A stretch of DNA of 64,000 bases from NCBI RefSeq assembly GCF_019551475.1, contig NZ_CP047159.1:62001-126000 (forward strand), written 5' to 3'. A program made the translations under genes and the position numbers. Source of the DNA: Prevotella sp. Rep29 (GTDB lineage Bacteria > Bacteroidota > Bacteroidia > Bacteroidales > Bacteroidaceae). The notes below the pieces were generated by a model, which worked only from the letters and a program-made list of their open reading frames with translations, searched no databases and had not been told where the DNA came from. This document shows positions 26,423 to 36,171 of this stretch, piece after piece (positions within the stretch are counted from its first letter, which is position 1; every line of letters starts with the position of its first letter).

Positions 26423-28420
26423 ATGAAGAAGAAAGCCTTTGGTCTCTTGCTTGCGATGGTTGTTTCCGTCAGCTGTCTGGCTCAGACGGAGCGCCCGTGG
26501 GAGCGCTATTTCAACGAATTGGGTGTGATGGAGGATATGGAGTCTGCCTCGTGGGAGTCGGTGTATGAATTGTTGTCGGAGCTGGAGGAGCATCCGTTGA
26601 ACATCAATGCGGCGACGCGCGAGGACCTTGAGCGTTTCCCTTTTCTGACGGCTCAGCAGGTGGAGGACATCTGCGCCTATCTGTATCAGTATGGCAGCAT
26701 GCAGACGCTGGGCGAACTGGCAATGATTGAGTCGCTTGACTACGACACGCGGCAGCTGCTCTCGCTGTTTGTGTGTGCAGAACCTGTGGAGAAGCGCACG
26801 TTTCCGTCGCTGAAAGACTTGGCGAAGTATGGCAAGCACGAGCTGATGCTCACGGGAAAGATTCCTTTCTACGAAAGGCGTGGCGACGAAGAGGGCTATC
26901 TGGGTTATAAGTATAAGCATTCTTTCCGTTATACCTACAGTTATAAAGAGTATGTGAAGGCAGGTCTTGTTGGTGCTCAGGATGCCGGCGAGCCGTTCTT
27001 CGGCACCCATAACAAGTGGGGCTATGACCACTATTCGTTCTATGTGCTCGTGCAGAAGTTGGGTCGGCTGAAGACATTGGCGGTGGGCAGATACCGCGTG
27101 AACTTCGGCATGGGGCTCGTCATCAACAACGATTTCAATCTGGGAAAACTGGCAACGCTCTCCACGCTCGGGCAGCGCACGAACAGCATACGGGGACATT
27201 CGTCGCGCATGGAGAGCAACTATCTGCAGGGTGCGGCGGCAACGGTGACTGTGGCGACGGGGCTGGACGTGAGCGCCTTCGTGTCGTATCGGAACATTGA
27301 CGCCACGCTGAACAGCGACGGAGAGACGATAGCCACACTGCTGAAGACGGGCTACCACCGCACGGAGAGCGAGTTGCTGCGGAAGAACAATGCCGCAGAG
27401 TTCGTGGCAGGTGCCAACGTGAACTTTTCGCGGAGCGGCTTTCGCGTGGGAGCGACAGCGGTATATAACAGTTACGACCGCGAACTGAAACCGAACACCT
27501 CGCAAATCTATCGCTACCACTACCCGGCAGGGAAGCATTTCTACAACATCGGCATCGATTACGGCTACCGCCACCACCAATTCGCTTTCAGGGGCGAGAC
27601 GGCAACAGGCGGCTGCGGTGCCATTGCCAGTCTGAACACGTTGTCGTTCCGGCTCTCAGGCGATATTGAACTGATGGCAATCCACCGCTTCTACAGCTAC
27701 AAATACTATGCCTTGCATGCAGAAAGTTTCAGCGAGGGTGGCAGTGTGCAGAATGAGAATGGAGTGTATCTCGGCGTCACATGGCGCCCGAACAGGAATT
27801 TCCGGCTGTTTGCCTACTCGGATTTTGCCTACTTCGCATGGCCCCGCTATCAGGCAGACGAAGCCTCGCGCAGCTGGGAAAACCTGATACAAATGTCTTA
27901 TGAAAAAGGGAATTGGGCGTTCTTCGGACGGTATCGGTACAAAATGCGGGAGAAGAACAATGAGGCGAAGACGGGACTGATTGACCAGACGACACACCGC
28001 GGACGGCTGTCGGCAGACTATGACGGTGGGATATGGACGGCGAAGACGCAAGGCGACATCGCCTATTCCACATATAAGAAGAACAGTTTCGGATGGATGG
28101 TGACGCAGAATCTTTCCTGTAAGCCCCTGGCGTGGATAGACGTGAATGCAAGTCTGGGCTATTTCCACACCGATGACTACGATTCGCGCCTCTATACTTA
28201 TGAGCGAGGGATGCTCTATACGTTCAATTTCCCTGCTTTTTACGGCGAAGGCATCAGATATGCGTTGCGGGTGCGGGCTGATATTTCGAAGGAGTGGATG
28301 GTGATGGCTCGACTGGCAGTGACCGACTATTTCGACCGTGACCATATCTCAAGCGGTCTGCAGCAAATCAACCGCTCGTCGATGAGCGACTTGGAACTGC
28401 AACTGCGGTGGAAGTTTTGA
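26423..28420 (+). CDS. Helix-hairpin-helix outer-membrane barrel protein
   Basis: 665 aa from the ATG at 26423, the second Met of the frame, chosen because it starts a signal peptide (MKKKAFGLLLAMVVSVSCLAQ) and follows a good promoter. Residues about 50-110 hold ComEA-like helix-hairpin-helix motifs (LNINAATREDLERFPFLTAQQVEDI and GELAMIESLDYDT). The rest is rich in beta strands with alternating aromatics (YRVNFGMGLVINNDF), ending LELQLRWKF, like an outer-membrane barrel. HHH plus barrel is a known Bacteroidota architecture without a settled function. It is convergent with the LolC/E-like gene, 34 bp away. Confidence 0.8.
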   Translation: MKKKAFGLLLAMVVSVSCLAQTERPWERYFNELGVMEDMESASWESVYELLSELEEHPLNINAATREDLERFPFLTAQQVEDICAYLYQYGSMQTLGELAMIESLDYDTRQLLSLFVCAEPVEKRTFPSLKDLAKYGKHELMLTGKIPFYERRGDEEGYLGYKYKHSFRYTYSYKEYVKAGLVGAQDAGEPFFGTHNKWGYDHYSFYVLVQKLGRLKTLAVGRYRVNFGMGLVINNDFNLGKLATLSTLGQRTNSIRGHSSRMESNYLQGAAATVTVATGLDVSAFVSYRNIDATLNSDGETIATLLKTGYHRTESELLRKNNAAEFVAGANVNFSRSGFRVGATAVYNSYDRELKPNTSQIYRYHYPAGKHFYNIGIDYGYRHHQFAFRGETATGGCGAIASLNTLSFRLSGDIELMAIHRFYSYKYYALHAESFSEGGSVQNENGVYLGVTWRPNRNFRLFAYSDFAYFAWPRYQADEASRSWENLIQMSYEKGNWAFFGRYRYKMREKNNEAKTGLIDQTTHRGRLSADYDGGIWTAKTQGDIAYSTYKKNSFGWMVTQNLSCKPLAWIDVNASLGYFHTDDYDSRLYTYERGMLYTFNFPAFYGEGIRYALRVRADISKEWMVMARLAVTDYFDRDHISSGLQQINRSSMSDLELQLRWKF

Positions 28421-28454
28421 AGGGGCTTTAGAGTTTTTAAGGTCCTTAAAGTCT

Positions 28455-29681
28455 TTAGAGGAATCGTTTAGACAGATAGCGAACGGGATATCTGACGGAA
28501 AGATAGCTGATGATGGTGACGGTGATGAGCGTCAGCAGAATGTCGGAGGCGTGCACGCTGACGGGATAGGCATTGACGACGAACGAGCCTTCCGACTGTC
28601 CGAGTGTGACGAGGGAATAGCGTTGCTGCAAATAGCACAGCAGCAGTGCGAGCACGGTTCCAATCAATGCCCCGGCAATGGAGATAATCATTCCCTCGAG
28701 TGTGAAGATGTGAGCCACCTGTTTCTCCGTCGCACCGAGATTCCGAAGCGTGTTGACGTCCTCTTTCTTGTCGATGATGAGCATCGTGAGCGAGCCGATG
28801 ATGTTGAATGCCGCTACGGTAAGGATGAACGTGAGGAAGATATAGGCAATCATCTTTTCGATGTTCATGATGTTGAATGTTTCTGCCTGTTGCTCGTAGC
28901 GGTCGAGCACCTGGTATTTTGTTCCGGCAATTTGCTTAATCTGCTTTTTCACCTGGCTGATGTTCGCGTCGTCCGTCACCCGGAGTTCCAGTGACGAGAG
29001 CATGCCCTGCTGGTCGAAGAGGTTACGCGCAAAGGCAATGGGGGCGATGATGTAGTCACCGTCATATTTTGACTGCTTGACGTGGAAAATGACTCCTGGT
29101 GACATGAGAGAGTCTTCCACAAACGCATCGTTGGGATTGGTCATGTCAATCTGTCCTTCGCGCTTGGGAGCATAGATGCGCAGAAATCCACGGAAGCGGG
29201 CACCCGTGCCGAGCGTCTGCGCCAGTCGTATGCCGAGGATGCCGTATTGGAGGTTGGCAGCATGCAGTTCGAACTCGCCGTCGCCGAGCAGAATCTCATC
29301 AATGTGTGTGAGCTGTTCGAAATTGTCGTCCACCCCTTTGAGATGTATCATCGCCTGTTTGTCGTTGAAGACGGCAAGCGCCTGGTCTTCGACGGTCTCC
29401 GTGGCAATCTCTATTTGTGGGAGTTGGCGTATCTGGGTGAGGATAGGATCGTCGGCAGGCACCGTCTTTCCTTCCGTCGGGATAATCTTGATTTGTGGGT
29501 CGAACTGGGTGAAGAACGATTCGACAAGGTCGTGAAATCCGTTGAACACGCTGAGTGTGACCACGAGTGCCATCGTTGCCACAGCGACACCCGTTGCCGA
29601 AATGGCGCTGATAATGTTGATGGCGTGTGTGCTCTTTTTTGAGAAGAGATGTCGTCGTGCGATGTAGAACGGGAAAGACAT
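28455..29681 (-). CDS. LolC/LolE-like ABC transporter permease (FtsX family)
   Basis: 408-aa inner-membrane permease, probably part of lipoprotein release. It has an N-terminal membrane segment (ISAISATGVAVATMALVVTLSVFNGF), a large periplasmic MacB-PCD-like domain (about 50-260), and three C-terminal membrane segments around MIAYIFLTFILTVAAFNIIGSLTMLIIDKKEDVNTLRNLGAT. The last is the typical FtsX coupling region. It is the last gene of the long minus-strand operon, 24 bp after rbfA. Confidence 0.92.
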   Translation of the reverse strand: MSFPFYIARRHLFSKKSTHAINIISAISATGVAVATMALVVTLSVFNGFHDLVESFFTQFDPQIKIIPTEGKTVPADDPILTQIRQLPQIEIATETVEDQALAVFNDKQAMIHLKGVDDNFEQLTHIDEILLGDGEFELHAANLQYGILGIRLAQTLGTGARFRGFLRIYAPKREGQIDMTNPNDAFVEDSLMSPGVIFHVKQSKYDGDYIIAPIAFARNLFDQQGMLSSLELRVTDDANISQVKKQIKQIAGTKYQVLDRYEQQAETFNIMNIEKMIAYIFLTFILTVAAFNIIGSLTMLIIDKKEDVNTLRNLGATEKQVAHIFTLEGMIISIAGALIGTVLALLLCYLQQRYSLVTLGQSEGSFVVNAYPVSVHASDILLTLITVTIISYLSVRYPVRYLSKRFL

Positions 29682-29705
29682 GTGCTCGGGGTGGTGATAG
29701 GTGGT

Positions 29706-30077
29706 TTATTCGTTCTTGTCGCTCTCGGGCTCTTTCGGCTGCTGGCTGCTGAGAAGGCTATCGATGTGTTCGATGTAGTCGAGTGAGTCGTCAAGGAAGA
29801 AGCGCAGTTCGGGAATGATGCGCAGTTGGTAGCGCAGTCGTGTGCCGAGCTGGTATCGGATAGCTTTCTCGTTCTTTCCGATGTTTTCCAGGATTTCTTT
29901 ACCTTTCTCAGACGGGAAGATGCTCAGATAGGAGGTGCAGATGCTGAGGTCTGGCGATATTTTGGTGCGTGTGACGCTGACGATGACGCCGTGCGTCATT
30001 CTCGTTTGGCTCTGGAATATCTGTGCGAGTTCCTTTTGTATCAGTCGTGCTACGCGATTTTTTCTGGTATCCTGCAT
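29706..30077 (-). CDS. rbfA: Ribosome-binding factor A
   Basis: 30S maturation factor of 123 aa. The ATG at 30077 (MQDTRKNRVARLIQKELAQIF) is the standard family start; the frame extends 12 codons further but without family similarity. KH-like fold features include GVIVSVTRTKISPDLSICTSYLSIF and LRYQLRIIPELRFFLDDSLDYIEHIDSLL. A short acidic tail follows. It lies 22 bp downstream of murI. Confidence 0.94.
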   Translation of the reverse strand: MQDTRKNRVARLIQKELAQIFQSQTRMTHGVIVSVTRTKISPDLSICTSYLSIFPSEKGKEILENIGKNEKAIRYQLGTRLRYQLRIIPELRFFLDDSLDYIEHIDSLLSSQQPKEPESDKNE

Positions 30078-30099
30078 AATATATATAATAAGGTGTGGG

Positions 30100-30936
30100 T
30101 TAGCGCAGGTCAAGGTGTTCCACGAGTATGTCCTCGTTGAGGAAAATCTGTGCGTTTTCCTTGAACTTCTGCGGATGTTCGGTTGTCAGGTAGTGGATGC
30201 GTCCGCCTTCGGTGCATTTCCGTTGTATGTCGTCGTGGCGCTGTAGGTAATCCTTCAGGCTTCGTGCCACGTATTCGCCCTGCGGTACGATTTGTATGCC
30301 CTGCGGTGTGAATTGCCGGATTTTATTCATCAGCAGCGGATAATGCGTGCATCCGAGGATGATGGTATCTATCTGCGGGTCTTTTTGGAGAAGTTGCCGG
30401 ATGCGCTTTTCTACGAAGTAATCGGCACCGGGACTTTCAAACTCGTTGTATTCGACGAGCGGTACCCAGAAGGGACATGCCACCCCCGTGACGTGTATGT
30501 CGGGGAAGAGTTTGCGCACTTCCAGTGTGTAGCTTTCGCTGCGTATCGTCCCTTCTGTGGCAAGAACTCCGATGTGTCGGCTGTTTGTCAGTGAGCCTAT
30601 CACTTCGGTGGTGGGGCGTATGATGCCGAGCACCCTCCGTTGCTTGTCCCAGTTGGGGAGGTCGTTCTGTTGAATGGTTCTCAGAGCTTTTGCCGAAGCG
30701 GTGTTACAAGCCAGGATGACGAGGTGGCATCCCATGTCGAACAGTTTGCTGACCGCCTGACGGGTAAATTCATACACGACATCGTAGGAGCGTGAACCGT
30801 AGGGTGCACGTGCATTGTCGCCGAGATAGAGGTAGTCGTATTGCGGCAGCATGCTGCGAATGGCGTGCAGGATGGTCAGTCCTCCGTAGCCGGAGTCGAA
30901 TATTCCAATGGGTCCTGGTGAATCTGAGAACGGCAT
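30100..30936 (-). CDS. murI: Glutamate racemase
   Basis: Makes D-glutamate for peptidoglycan. The 278-aa protein has PIGIFDSGYGGLTIL at the N-terminus, the first catalytic Cys in LVILACNTASAKAL and the second in IILGCTHYPLLMNKI, all hallmarks of MurI. It follows the third Skp-like gene by 12 bp in the same operon and precedes rbfA by 22 bp. Confidence 0.97.
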   Translation of the reverse strand: MPFSDSPGPIGIFDSGYGGLTILHAIRSMLPQYDYLYLGDNARAPYGSRSYDVVYEFTRQAVSKLFDMGCHLVILACNTASAKALRTIQQNDLPNWDKQRRVLGIIRPTTEVIGSLTNSRHIGVLATEGTIRSESYTLEVRKLFPDIHVTGVACPFWVPLVEYNEFESPGADYFVEKRIRQLLQKDPQIDTIILGCTHYPLLMNKIRQFTPQGIQIVPQGEYVARSLKDYLQRHDDIQRKCTEGGRIHYLTTEHPQKFKENAQIFLNEDILVEHLDLR

Positions 30937-30948
30937 GAGGGTAGGGGA

Positions 30949-31449
30949 TTATTTGAGTGCGTCTTTGATGAGTGTCGTGATGTTTTCCGCCATGCTGGAA
31001 TCGACGTATGGACAGGCATTGTTATCCGTGTTGAGGATAAAGGCATAGCCTCTCTGTCTGCCAATCTCCTGAACGATGGCGTTAAGTCTCTTCCTTACCG
31101 GCTCGTAGGCTTCTTGTTCAGCCTGTTTCAGCAGTCGCTCAGTCTCTTGTCTGAAGGTGATGTTTTTCTCCATCAGTTCCTGCAATTCTGCCTGGCGTTT
31201 CTGTAGGATGCTGGGTGCGAAGCTGCGCTGACCTTCAAGAAATTCTTCGTATTTATTGTTGAATTCGTTCTCAGCACGTTTCATTTCATTATCGTACTGC
31301 TGCCGTAGCGTGTTGATGTTGTTTTGCGCTTCGATGTAGTCGGGCATCGATTTGAGGACTTCGTCGTAGCTGAAATAGCCGAACCGCTGTGCAGCGACCA
31401 TCATGGGCAGTGCGATGAGTGTGGCGATGAGGAATAGCTTTTTGGTCAT
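30949..31449 (-). CDS. OmpH/Skp-family periplasmic chaperone (third copy)
   Basis: 166 aa with a signal peptide MTKKLFLIATLIALPMMVAAQ, then the Skp-like start RFGYFSYDEVLKSMP. A long coiled coil (about 40-125) is rich in Glu, Gln and Arg (ELQELMEKNITFRQETERLLKQAEQEAYEPV), and the end reads GYAFILNTDN. Such proteins hold unfolded outer-membrane proteins on the way to BamA. It is the third of three tandem paralogues after bamA. Confidence 0.9.
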   Translation of the reverse strand: MTKKLFLIATLIALPMMVAAQRFGYFSYDEVLKSMPDYIEAQNNINTLRQQYDNEMKRAENEFNNKYEEFLEGQRSFAPSILQKRQAELQELMEKNITFRQETERLLKQAEQEAYEPVRKRLNAIVQEIGRQRGYAFILNTDNNACPYVDSSMAENITTLIKDALK

Positions 31450-31533
31450 GGGGTGTTTGTTTTTTTAGTGTATAGTCTTTAGGCAAAGAAGGGCAAGCTT
31501 TCTTGCCTGCCCTGTCTTATGCCTGTTTCGGTA

Positions 31534-32037
31534 TTATTTCAGCTTGTTGTACTCGGCTTTCACTTCGGCAGTCACATCCTTGCTAATGGCATCGTTTACG
31601 TAGAGCGGCTGTCCAGCTTCTTTCTCCATGATGTAAACGTATCCTCCGGTCTTTGCAACATTTTGGATAGCTGTGCGTACTTTCTCGATAATCGGTCCGA
31701 GTTTTTCCTGTTGCATCTTGTTGTAAGCCGTCTGGTTGTCCTGTGCAGCTTGTTGTATTTTTGTGTACATGTCTTGCAGGGACTTTTCTGTTTCAGCTTG
31801 TTTGGTAGGATTCATGGTGCTTTTCGTCTTTTCATAATCCTCCGCTTTGCGCTGCAGTTCTTCTTGCAGTCCTTTGAGTTCGTTCTCATAGATTTTTCCC
31901 TGTGCCTCGAGTTCGCTCTGAACCTTGATGGCTTCAGGAAGTGACTGGATGAACGACTGCGAATCGATGTGTCCGAATTTCTGTGCAAACAGTGTCATCG
32001 GAGCCAACATCATTAACATAATAAGTGTCTTTTTCAT
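31534..32037 (-). CDS. OmpH/Skp-family periplasmic chaperone (second copy)
   Basis: 167 aa with a signal peptide MKKTLIMLMMLAPMTLFAQ, then KFGHIDSQSFIQSLPEA, a coiled-coil arm, and a C-terminal GGYVYIMEKEAGQPLYVNDAISKDVT typical of OmpH. It is separated from the first copy by 73 bp. That gap holds a TATATTTG box (32097-32104, minus strand), so an internal promoter for this and the downstream genes is possible. Confidence 0.92.
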   Translation of the reverse strand: MKKTLIMLMMLAPMTLFAQKFGHIDSQSFIQSLPEAIKVQSELEAQGKIYENELKGLQEELQRKAEDYEKTKSTMNPTKQAETEKSLQDMYTKIQQAAQDNQTAYNKMQQEKLGPIIEKVRTAIQNVAKTGGYVYIMEKEAGQPLYVNDAISKDVTAEVKAEYNKLK

Positions 32038-32110
32038 TTCTTTGTTCTATTAAATGATTGATTAAATTCTTGTTATTACTCTCTTTAATTGGCTTGCAAA
32101 TATACAATTT

Positions 32111-32623
32111 TTAATTGGAATAGCCTAACTTTTCAAGCACTTCGTTTGAAATATCGATTTTCGGGGAGCCGAAAATGATGCCTGTATCGCTTGCACGGTC
32201 GATGACGAGCGAGTATCCGTGGCGTTCGGAAATTTCTTTCACGACGTTGTAGATTTCCTCTTGGATGGGGCTCATCAGGCTCTCACGCTTTTTGAAGAGT
32301 TCGCCTTCGGGTCCGAAATACTTACGTTTCAGTTCGCCGGCTTCCTTTTCTTTCTGCATGATTGCTTCTTGCCGTGCGGTCTTCTGTTCCTGTGAGAGGA
32401 AGACCACTTCGTTCTGGTAGTTCTTGTACATGGTGGCAGCCTCCGTGTTGAGCGCCTCTACTTCTGCTTGCCACTTCTTTGAAACTTGGTTCAACTGTTC
32501 GTTGGCACGTTCGTATGCTGGTATTTTGGCAAGGATGTATTCCATGTCGAGCAATGCGAACTTCTGTGCACTTGCCGTTATTGCTGCTACAGCAAAAAGG
32601 CATATCATCATTACTTTTTTCAT
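32111..32623 (-). CDS. OmpH/Skp-family periplasmic chaperone (first copy)
   Basis: 170 aa with a signal peptide MKKVMMICLFAVAAITASAQ, then KFALLDMEYILAKIPAYERAN. A coiled-coil arm (about 45-120) is followed by YSLVIDRASDTGIIFGSPKIDISNEVLEKLGY. It follows bamA by 88 bp, the conserved bamA-skp order. Confidence 0.93.
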   Translation of the reverse strand: MKKVMMICLFAVAAITASAQKFALLDMEYILAKIPAYERANEQLNQVSKKWQAEVEALNTEAATMYKNYQNEVVFLSQEQKTARQEAIMQKEKEAGELKRKYFGPEGELFKKRESLMSPIQEEIYNVVKEISERHGYSLVIDRASDTGIIFGSPKIDISNEVLEKLGYSN

Positions 32624-32711
32624 AAACTTCTTCTCCTATTTGTTTTTTATATCATTCTCTTTTTTGACGTGACTCTGTCGCTTTGGTTTATTTTCCCGTC
32701 AGCCCCGGCTA

Positions 32712-35369
32712 TTAGAATTCTTGACCAAGGATGAAGTGGAACTGACTGCCACCTTTCTTACGCGTCTGTCCGTCGAACACCTTGTCGAATCCGTATGCCC
32801 AGTCGATACCCATCATGCCGACCATCGGGAGGAAGATTCTTACACCGACGCCCGCAGAACGTTTCATGTCGAAAGGATTGAATTTCTTGACGTCGTACCA
32901 TGCGTTACCTGCTTCGAGGAAGGTCAGTCCGTAGATGGTCGTATTGCCGAGCATGAAGGGGTAGCGCAATTCCAACGTGAAGCGGTTGTATGCGTAGGCA
33001 TAGTAGCTGGCACCGTTGCTGGCGTTGATAGAGATGACGCCATTGTCGTATCCGCGCAGTCCGACGGTCTCCTCGGAAAAGCCTGAAGAATAGCCCGACA
33101 TACCGTCGCCACCGACATAGAATGTCTCGAACGGCGATTTCTTATATTTGTTGTAGGAACCGAGCAGACCGAACTCAACACGGGTCATGAGCACGAAACA
33201 CTTCTGGGCGTTGTTGAGTGCCGTGAACGTACGTGCCTTGAATTTCCACTTGTGGAATTCCACCCAGCGGTATTTTTCCTTCAGTTCATCCTGGTAGGTG
33301 GGCGATTGTGGGTTGGTTCCCATGTTTTTATAGTCTTTCTTGTCCCATTTCGACCATGGTGGCGTGAAGGTGACCGAAGCAGAAAATTCCGAACCGCGTC
33401 GTGGATAGAGTTGGTTGTCGGTAGATGTTCGGTTGAGGGCGATGGTGAAACTCAGGTTGTTGGAAGCACCGTTCGTAATCATCAAATACTGCCAGTTCCT
33501 CATCATATAGCGGGTGTATGACAAGTTCAGCGAAAGGGTGAAATAGTCGTCTGGCCAGCGCAGGCGTTTACCCCATCCGACATTCGCTCCGAAAATACGG
33601 ATATATCTATCGGGGTCGTAGTAATCCTCATAGTTACTATAATAGCCGTTATAGTTTCCGATGCCATACATATAACTATTATAGTTGTTCAGCAACGCAT
33701 TGTTGTAGTAGTTGCTTGACACGTCGGTCTGTTTTGAGTAGAATAAGCCGACGCTGAACTGAATGGGGCGTTTGCCACCGAACCATCCGGTAGAATAACT
33801 GGTGTTGTACGACTGGTAGTAAGTTCCGTTGGTCTGTGCACCGATGGAGAGCACCTCGCCGTCGCCGATAGGCAGAATGCCGCGGTGTTCCTTGTTCTTG
33901 CGGAAGAGGTTTGCCATGGAGAAGTTGTTCAGTTTCAGACCGACACGTCCGATAATACCTGGCTGTCCCCATCCCAGTGAAAGTTCAATCTGGTCGTTTG
34001 ATTTCTGTTCGAGGTTCCAGTTGATGTCAACGGTTCCGTTTTCCGCATTCGGTTTAACATCGGGACTCACCTTTTCGGGGTCGAAGTGTCCCATGGACGA
34101 CAACTCGCGGGCGGAACGCATCAGCGCATCTTTGGAGAACAGGTCGCCGGGTTTCACGCGGAGTTCGCGACGCACGACGTTCTCGTAGAGGCGGTCGTTA
34201 CCATTGATTCGCACTTTGTTGATACGCGCCTGCGGTCCTTCCTGGATACGCATCTCGAGGTCAATGGAGTCGCCTACGATATTGATTTCCGTCGGTTGAA
34301 GATTATAGAACACATAACCCGTGTTCCAATAGTTGTTACCCACGGCATCTTCGTCCTCCGTGAGTCGTTTGTCCAACAGTTTTTGGTTATACACGTCGCC
34401 CTTCTGTATGCCGAGCACGGCACTGAGATAGTCAGTCGAGAACACGGTGTTGCCGACCCATGTGATGTTGCGGATGTAGTATTTCTTTCCTTCATCCACT
34501 TTGATGAAGATATTGACGTGCTTGTCGTCGTTATTCCATACGCTGTCTTCCAAGATGGTGGCATCCCGATAGCCCAACTCGTTGTATTTCGCGATGAGGT
34601 TTTGCTTATCTTCCTTCCAGCGTTCGGGCGTGTACTTCTTTTTCTTCAGGAAAGAAGACAGTTTTCCTGCTTCGTGAATGTTCTTGAACGCACCTTTTCT
34701 GAACAGTCCGCCCTTCACTTTTGCGTCAGTCAGCTGTTCGTTGCCTTCGATGGTGATGTTGCGCACTTTCATCTTCTCCTTTTTATCGACGTCGATATCG
34801 AGAATGACCTGATTCTTGTGTGCGACGTCATCGCGTTGCAGGATCTTGATGTCCGCATTCTTATATCCTTTGTCGTCGAAGTATTTCTTCGCCAGAAAGC
34901 GCGCCCTGTCGATGATGTTGGGAGTAACCTGTCCGCCTCTCAACAATCCGAGCTTCTGTTCCAGGTCTTCCCGTTCCGACTTCTTTACGCCGCTGTAGTT
35001 GATGGTTGATACGCGGGGACGGGTGGCGAGGTGTATGCACAGGTAGATGCTGTCGCCAACGATGGAGTCCGCCGTGATGGATACTTTCGAGAAAAGCCCG
35101 TGTCTCCAATAGCGTTTGACGGCGTCGGTCACTTCGCTGCCTGGCACCGTGATTCTCTGTCCGACCGAAAGTCCTGAGATGCCGGTCAGCATGAAGTCTT
35201 CATAAACACCTTCTACGCCAGAGATGGCTATTTTCCCGATGATGACGGAACGCGGTGTGCCGGCATAGAGAATGTCGGGTTTGATGATTTTCTCCTGGGC
35301 TTCTATGCTGATGGTGCAGAAAATGGCAGCCAGCAAAATAAGTGTCTTCTTTATTGTATTCATTTCCAT
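32712..35369 (-). CDS. bamA: Outer-membrane protein assembly factor BamA
   Basis: Inserts beta-barrel proteins into the outer membrane. The 885-aa protein has a signal peptide (about 1-24), several POTRA repeats (for example GNEQLTDAKVKGG and GNTVFSTDYLSAVLGIQKGDVYN), and a C-terminal Omp85 barrel with NQLYPRRGSEFSASVTF and VGVRIFLPMVGMMGIDWAYGFD. It ends in Phe (FHFILGQEF), the expected barrel signal. It begins 4 bp after uppS and leads the three Skp genes. Confidence 0.97.
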   Translation of the reverse strand: MEMNTIKKTLILLAAIFCTISIEAQEKIIKPDILYAGTPRSVIIGKIAISGVEGVYEDFMLTGISGLSVGQRITVPGSEVTDAVKRYWRHGLFSKVSITADSIVGDSIYLCIHLATRPRVSTINYSGVKKSEREDLEQKLGLLRGGQVTPNIIDRARFLAKKYFDDKGYKNADIKILQRDDVAHKNQVILDIDVDKKEKMKVRNITIEGNEQLTDAKVKGGLFRKGAFKNIHEAGKLSSFLKKKKYTPERWKEDKQNLIAKYNELGYRDATILEDSVWNNDDKHVNIFIKVDEGKKYYIRNITWVGNTVFSTDYLSAVLGIQKGDVYNQKLLDKRLTEDEDAVGNNYWNTGYVFYNLQPTEINIVGDSIDLEMRIQEGPQARINKVRINGNDRLYENVVRRELRVKPGDLFSKDALMRSARELSSMGHFDPEKVSPDVKPNAENGTVDINWNLEQKSNDQIELSLGWGQPGIIGRVGLKLNNFSMANLFRKNKEHRGILPIGDGEVLSIGAQTNGTYYQSYNTSYSTGWFGGKRPIQFSVGLFYSKQTDVSSNYYNNALLNNYNSYMYGIGNYNGYYSNYEDYYDPDRYIRIFGANVGWGKRLRWPDDYFTLSLNLSYTRYMMRNWQYLMITNGASNNLSFTIALNRTSTDNQLYPRRGSEFSASVTFTPPWSKWDKKDYKNMGTNPQSPTYQDELKEKYRWVEFHKWKFKARTFTALNNAQKCFVLMTRVEFGLLGSYNKYKKSPFETFYVGGDGMSGYSSGFSEETVGLRGYDNGVISINASNGASYYAYAYNRFTLELRYPFMLGNTTIYGLTFLEAGNAWYDVKKFNPFDMKRSAGVGVRIFLPMVGMMGIDWAYGFDKVFDGQTRKKGGSQFHFILGQEF

Positions 35370-35373
35370 GTGA

Positions 35374-36159
35374 TTATTCTTGGTTTTGTTCTTCCACTTG
35401 TGCTTCGGTCTTTCCGAAACGTCTCTGGCGACTCTGGAAGCTGGCGATGGCTTGTTGCAAGTCGGTTTCGCTGAAATCCGGCCAGTAGGTGTCGCAGAAA
35501 TAGAGTTCGCTGTATGCTATCTGCCAGAGCAGGTAGTTGGATATGCGGACTTCCCCGCCTGTGCGGATGAGCAGATCGGGGTCGGGCATGAAGTTGGTCT
35601 GCATGTGACGGCTGACAAATTCTTCGGTGATGTCTTCCTGTCTGATGCCTCCCGTGCGCAGATTCTTGAGGATGTTTTCCGGCAATTCGCGCATGTCGTT
35701 GACCTCACCGACGATCTGGCGGACAGCCTCCGTGATTTCCCACCTGCTGGAGTAGCTCAATGCTGCGACTAGGGTCATGGAGTCGTTCTTTTCTGTCCGT
35801 TTCATCGTTTGTTGCAACTTCTCCTGCACTTCGTCGGGCAGGCGTTTCAGGTCGCCGATAACTCGGAAGCGCACATTGTTTTTCATGAAGATTTCGTCCT
35901 CCAACGATGTGAGAACGAGTCCCATCAACGCATTGATTTCGTCCGTCGGGCGGTTCCAGTTTTCTGTCGAGAAAGTATATAATGTCAGGAATTTGACACC
36001 CAGTCGGACACACTCAGCCGTGATTCGTCTCACGGTTTCCACGCCGGCTTGATGCCCATAGTTGCGTGGTTTGTTCTGCTGCATAGCCCAACGGCCATTG
36101 CCGTCCATGATGATGGCAATGTGTTGCGGTATCCGGTTTTTGTCAAGCGTTATATTCAT
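35374..36159 (-). CDS. uppS: Undecaprenyl diphosphate synthase (isoprenyl transferase)
   Basis: Makes the C55 lipid carrier precursor for the cell wall. The 261-aa protein has the diagnostic [19 protein letters not shown], with the catalytic Asp at residue 19. It also has [34 protein letters not shown], and [13 protein letters not shown]. It sits between the DUF6089 gene (12 bp) and bamA (4 bp), a common Bacteroidota arrangement. Confidence 0.98.
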   Translation of the reverse strand: MNITLDKNRIPQHIAIIMDGNGRWAMQQNKPRNYGHQAGVETVRRITAECVRLGVKFLTLYTFSTENWNRPTDEINALMGLVLTSLEDEIFMKNNVRFRVIGDLKRLPDEVQEKLQQTMKRTEKNDSMTLVAALSYSSRWEITEAVRQIVGEVNDMRELPENILKNLRTGGIRQEDITEEFVSRHMQTNFMPDPDLLIRTGGEVRISNYLLWQIAYSELYFCDTYWPDFSETDLQQAIASFQSRQRRFGKTEAQVEEQNQE

Positions 36160-36171
36160 GTCCGTTGTTTC

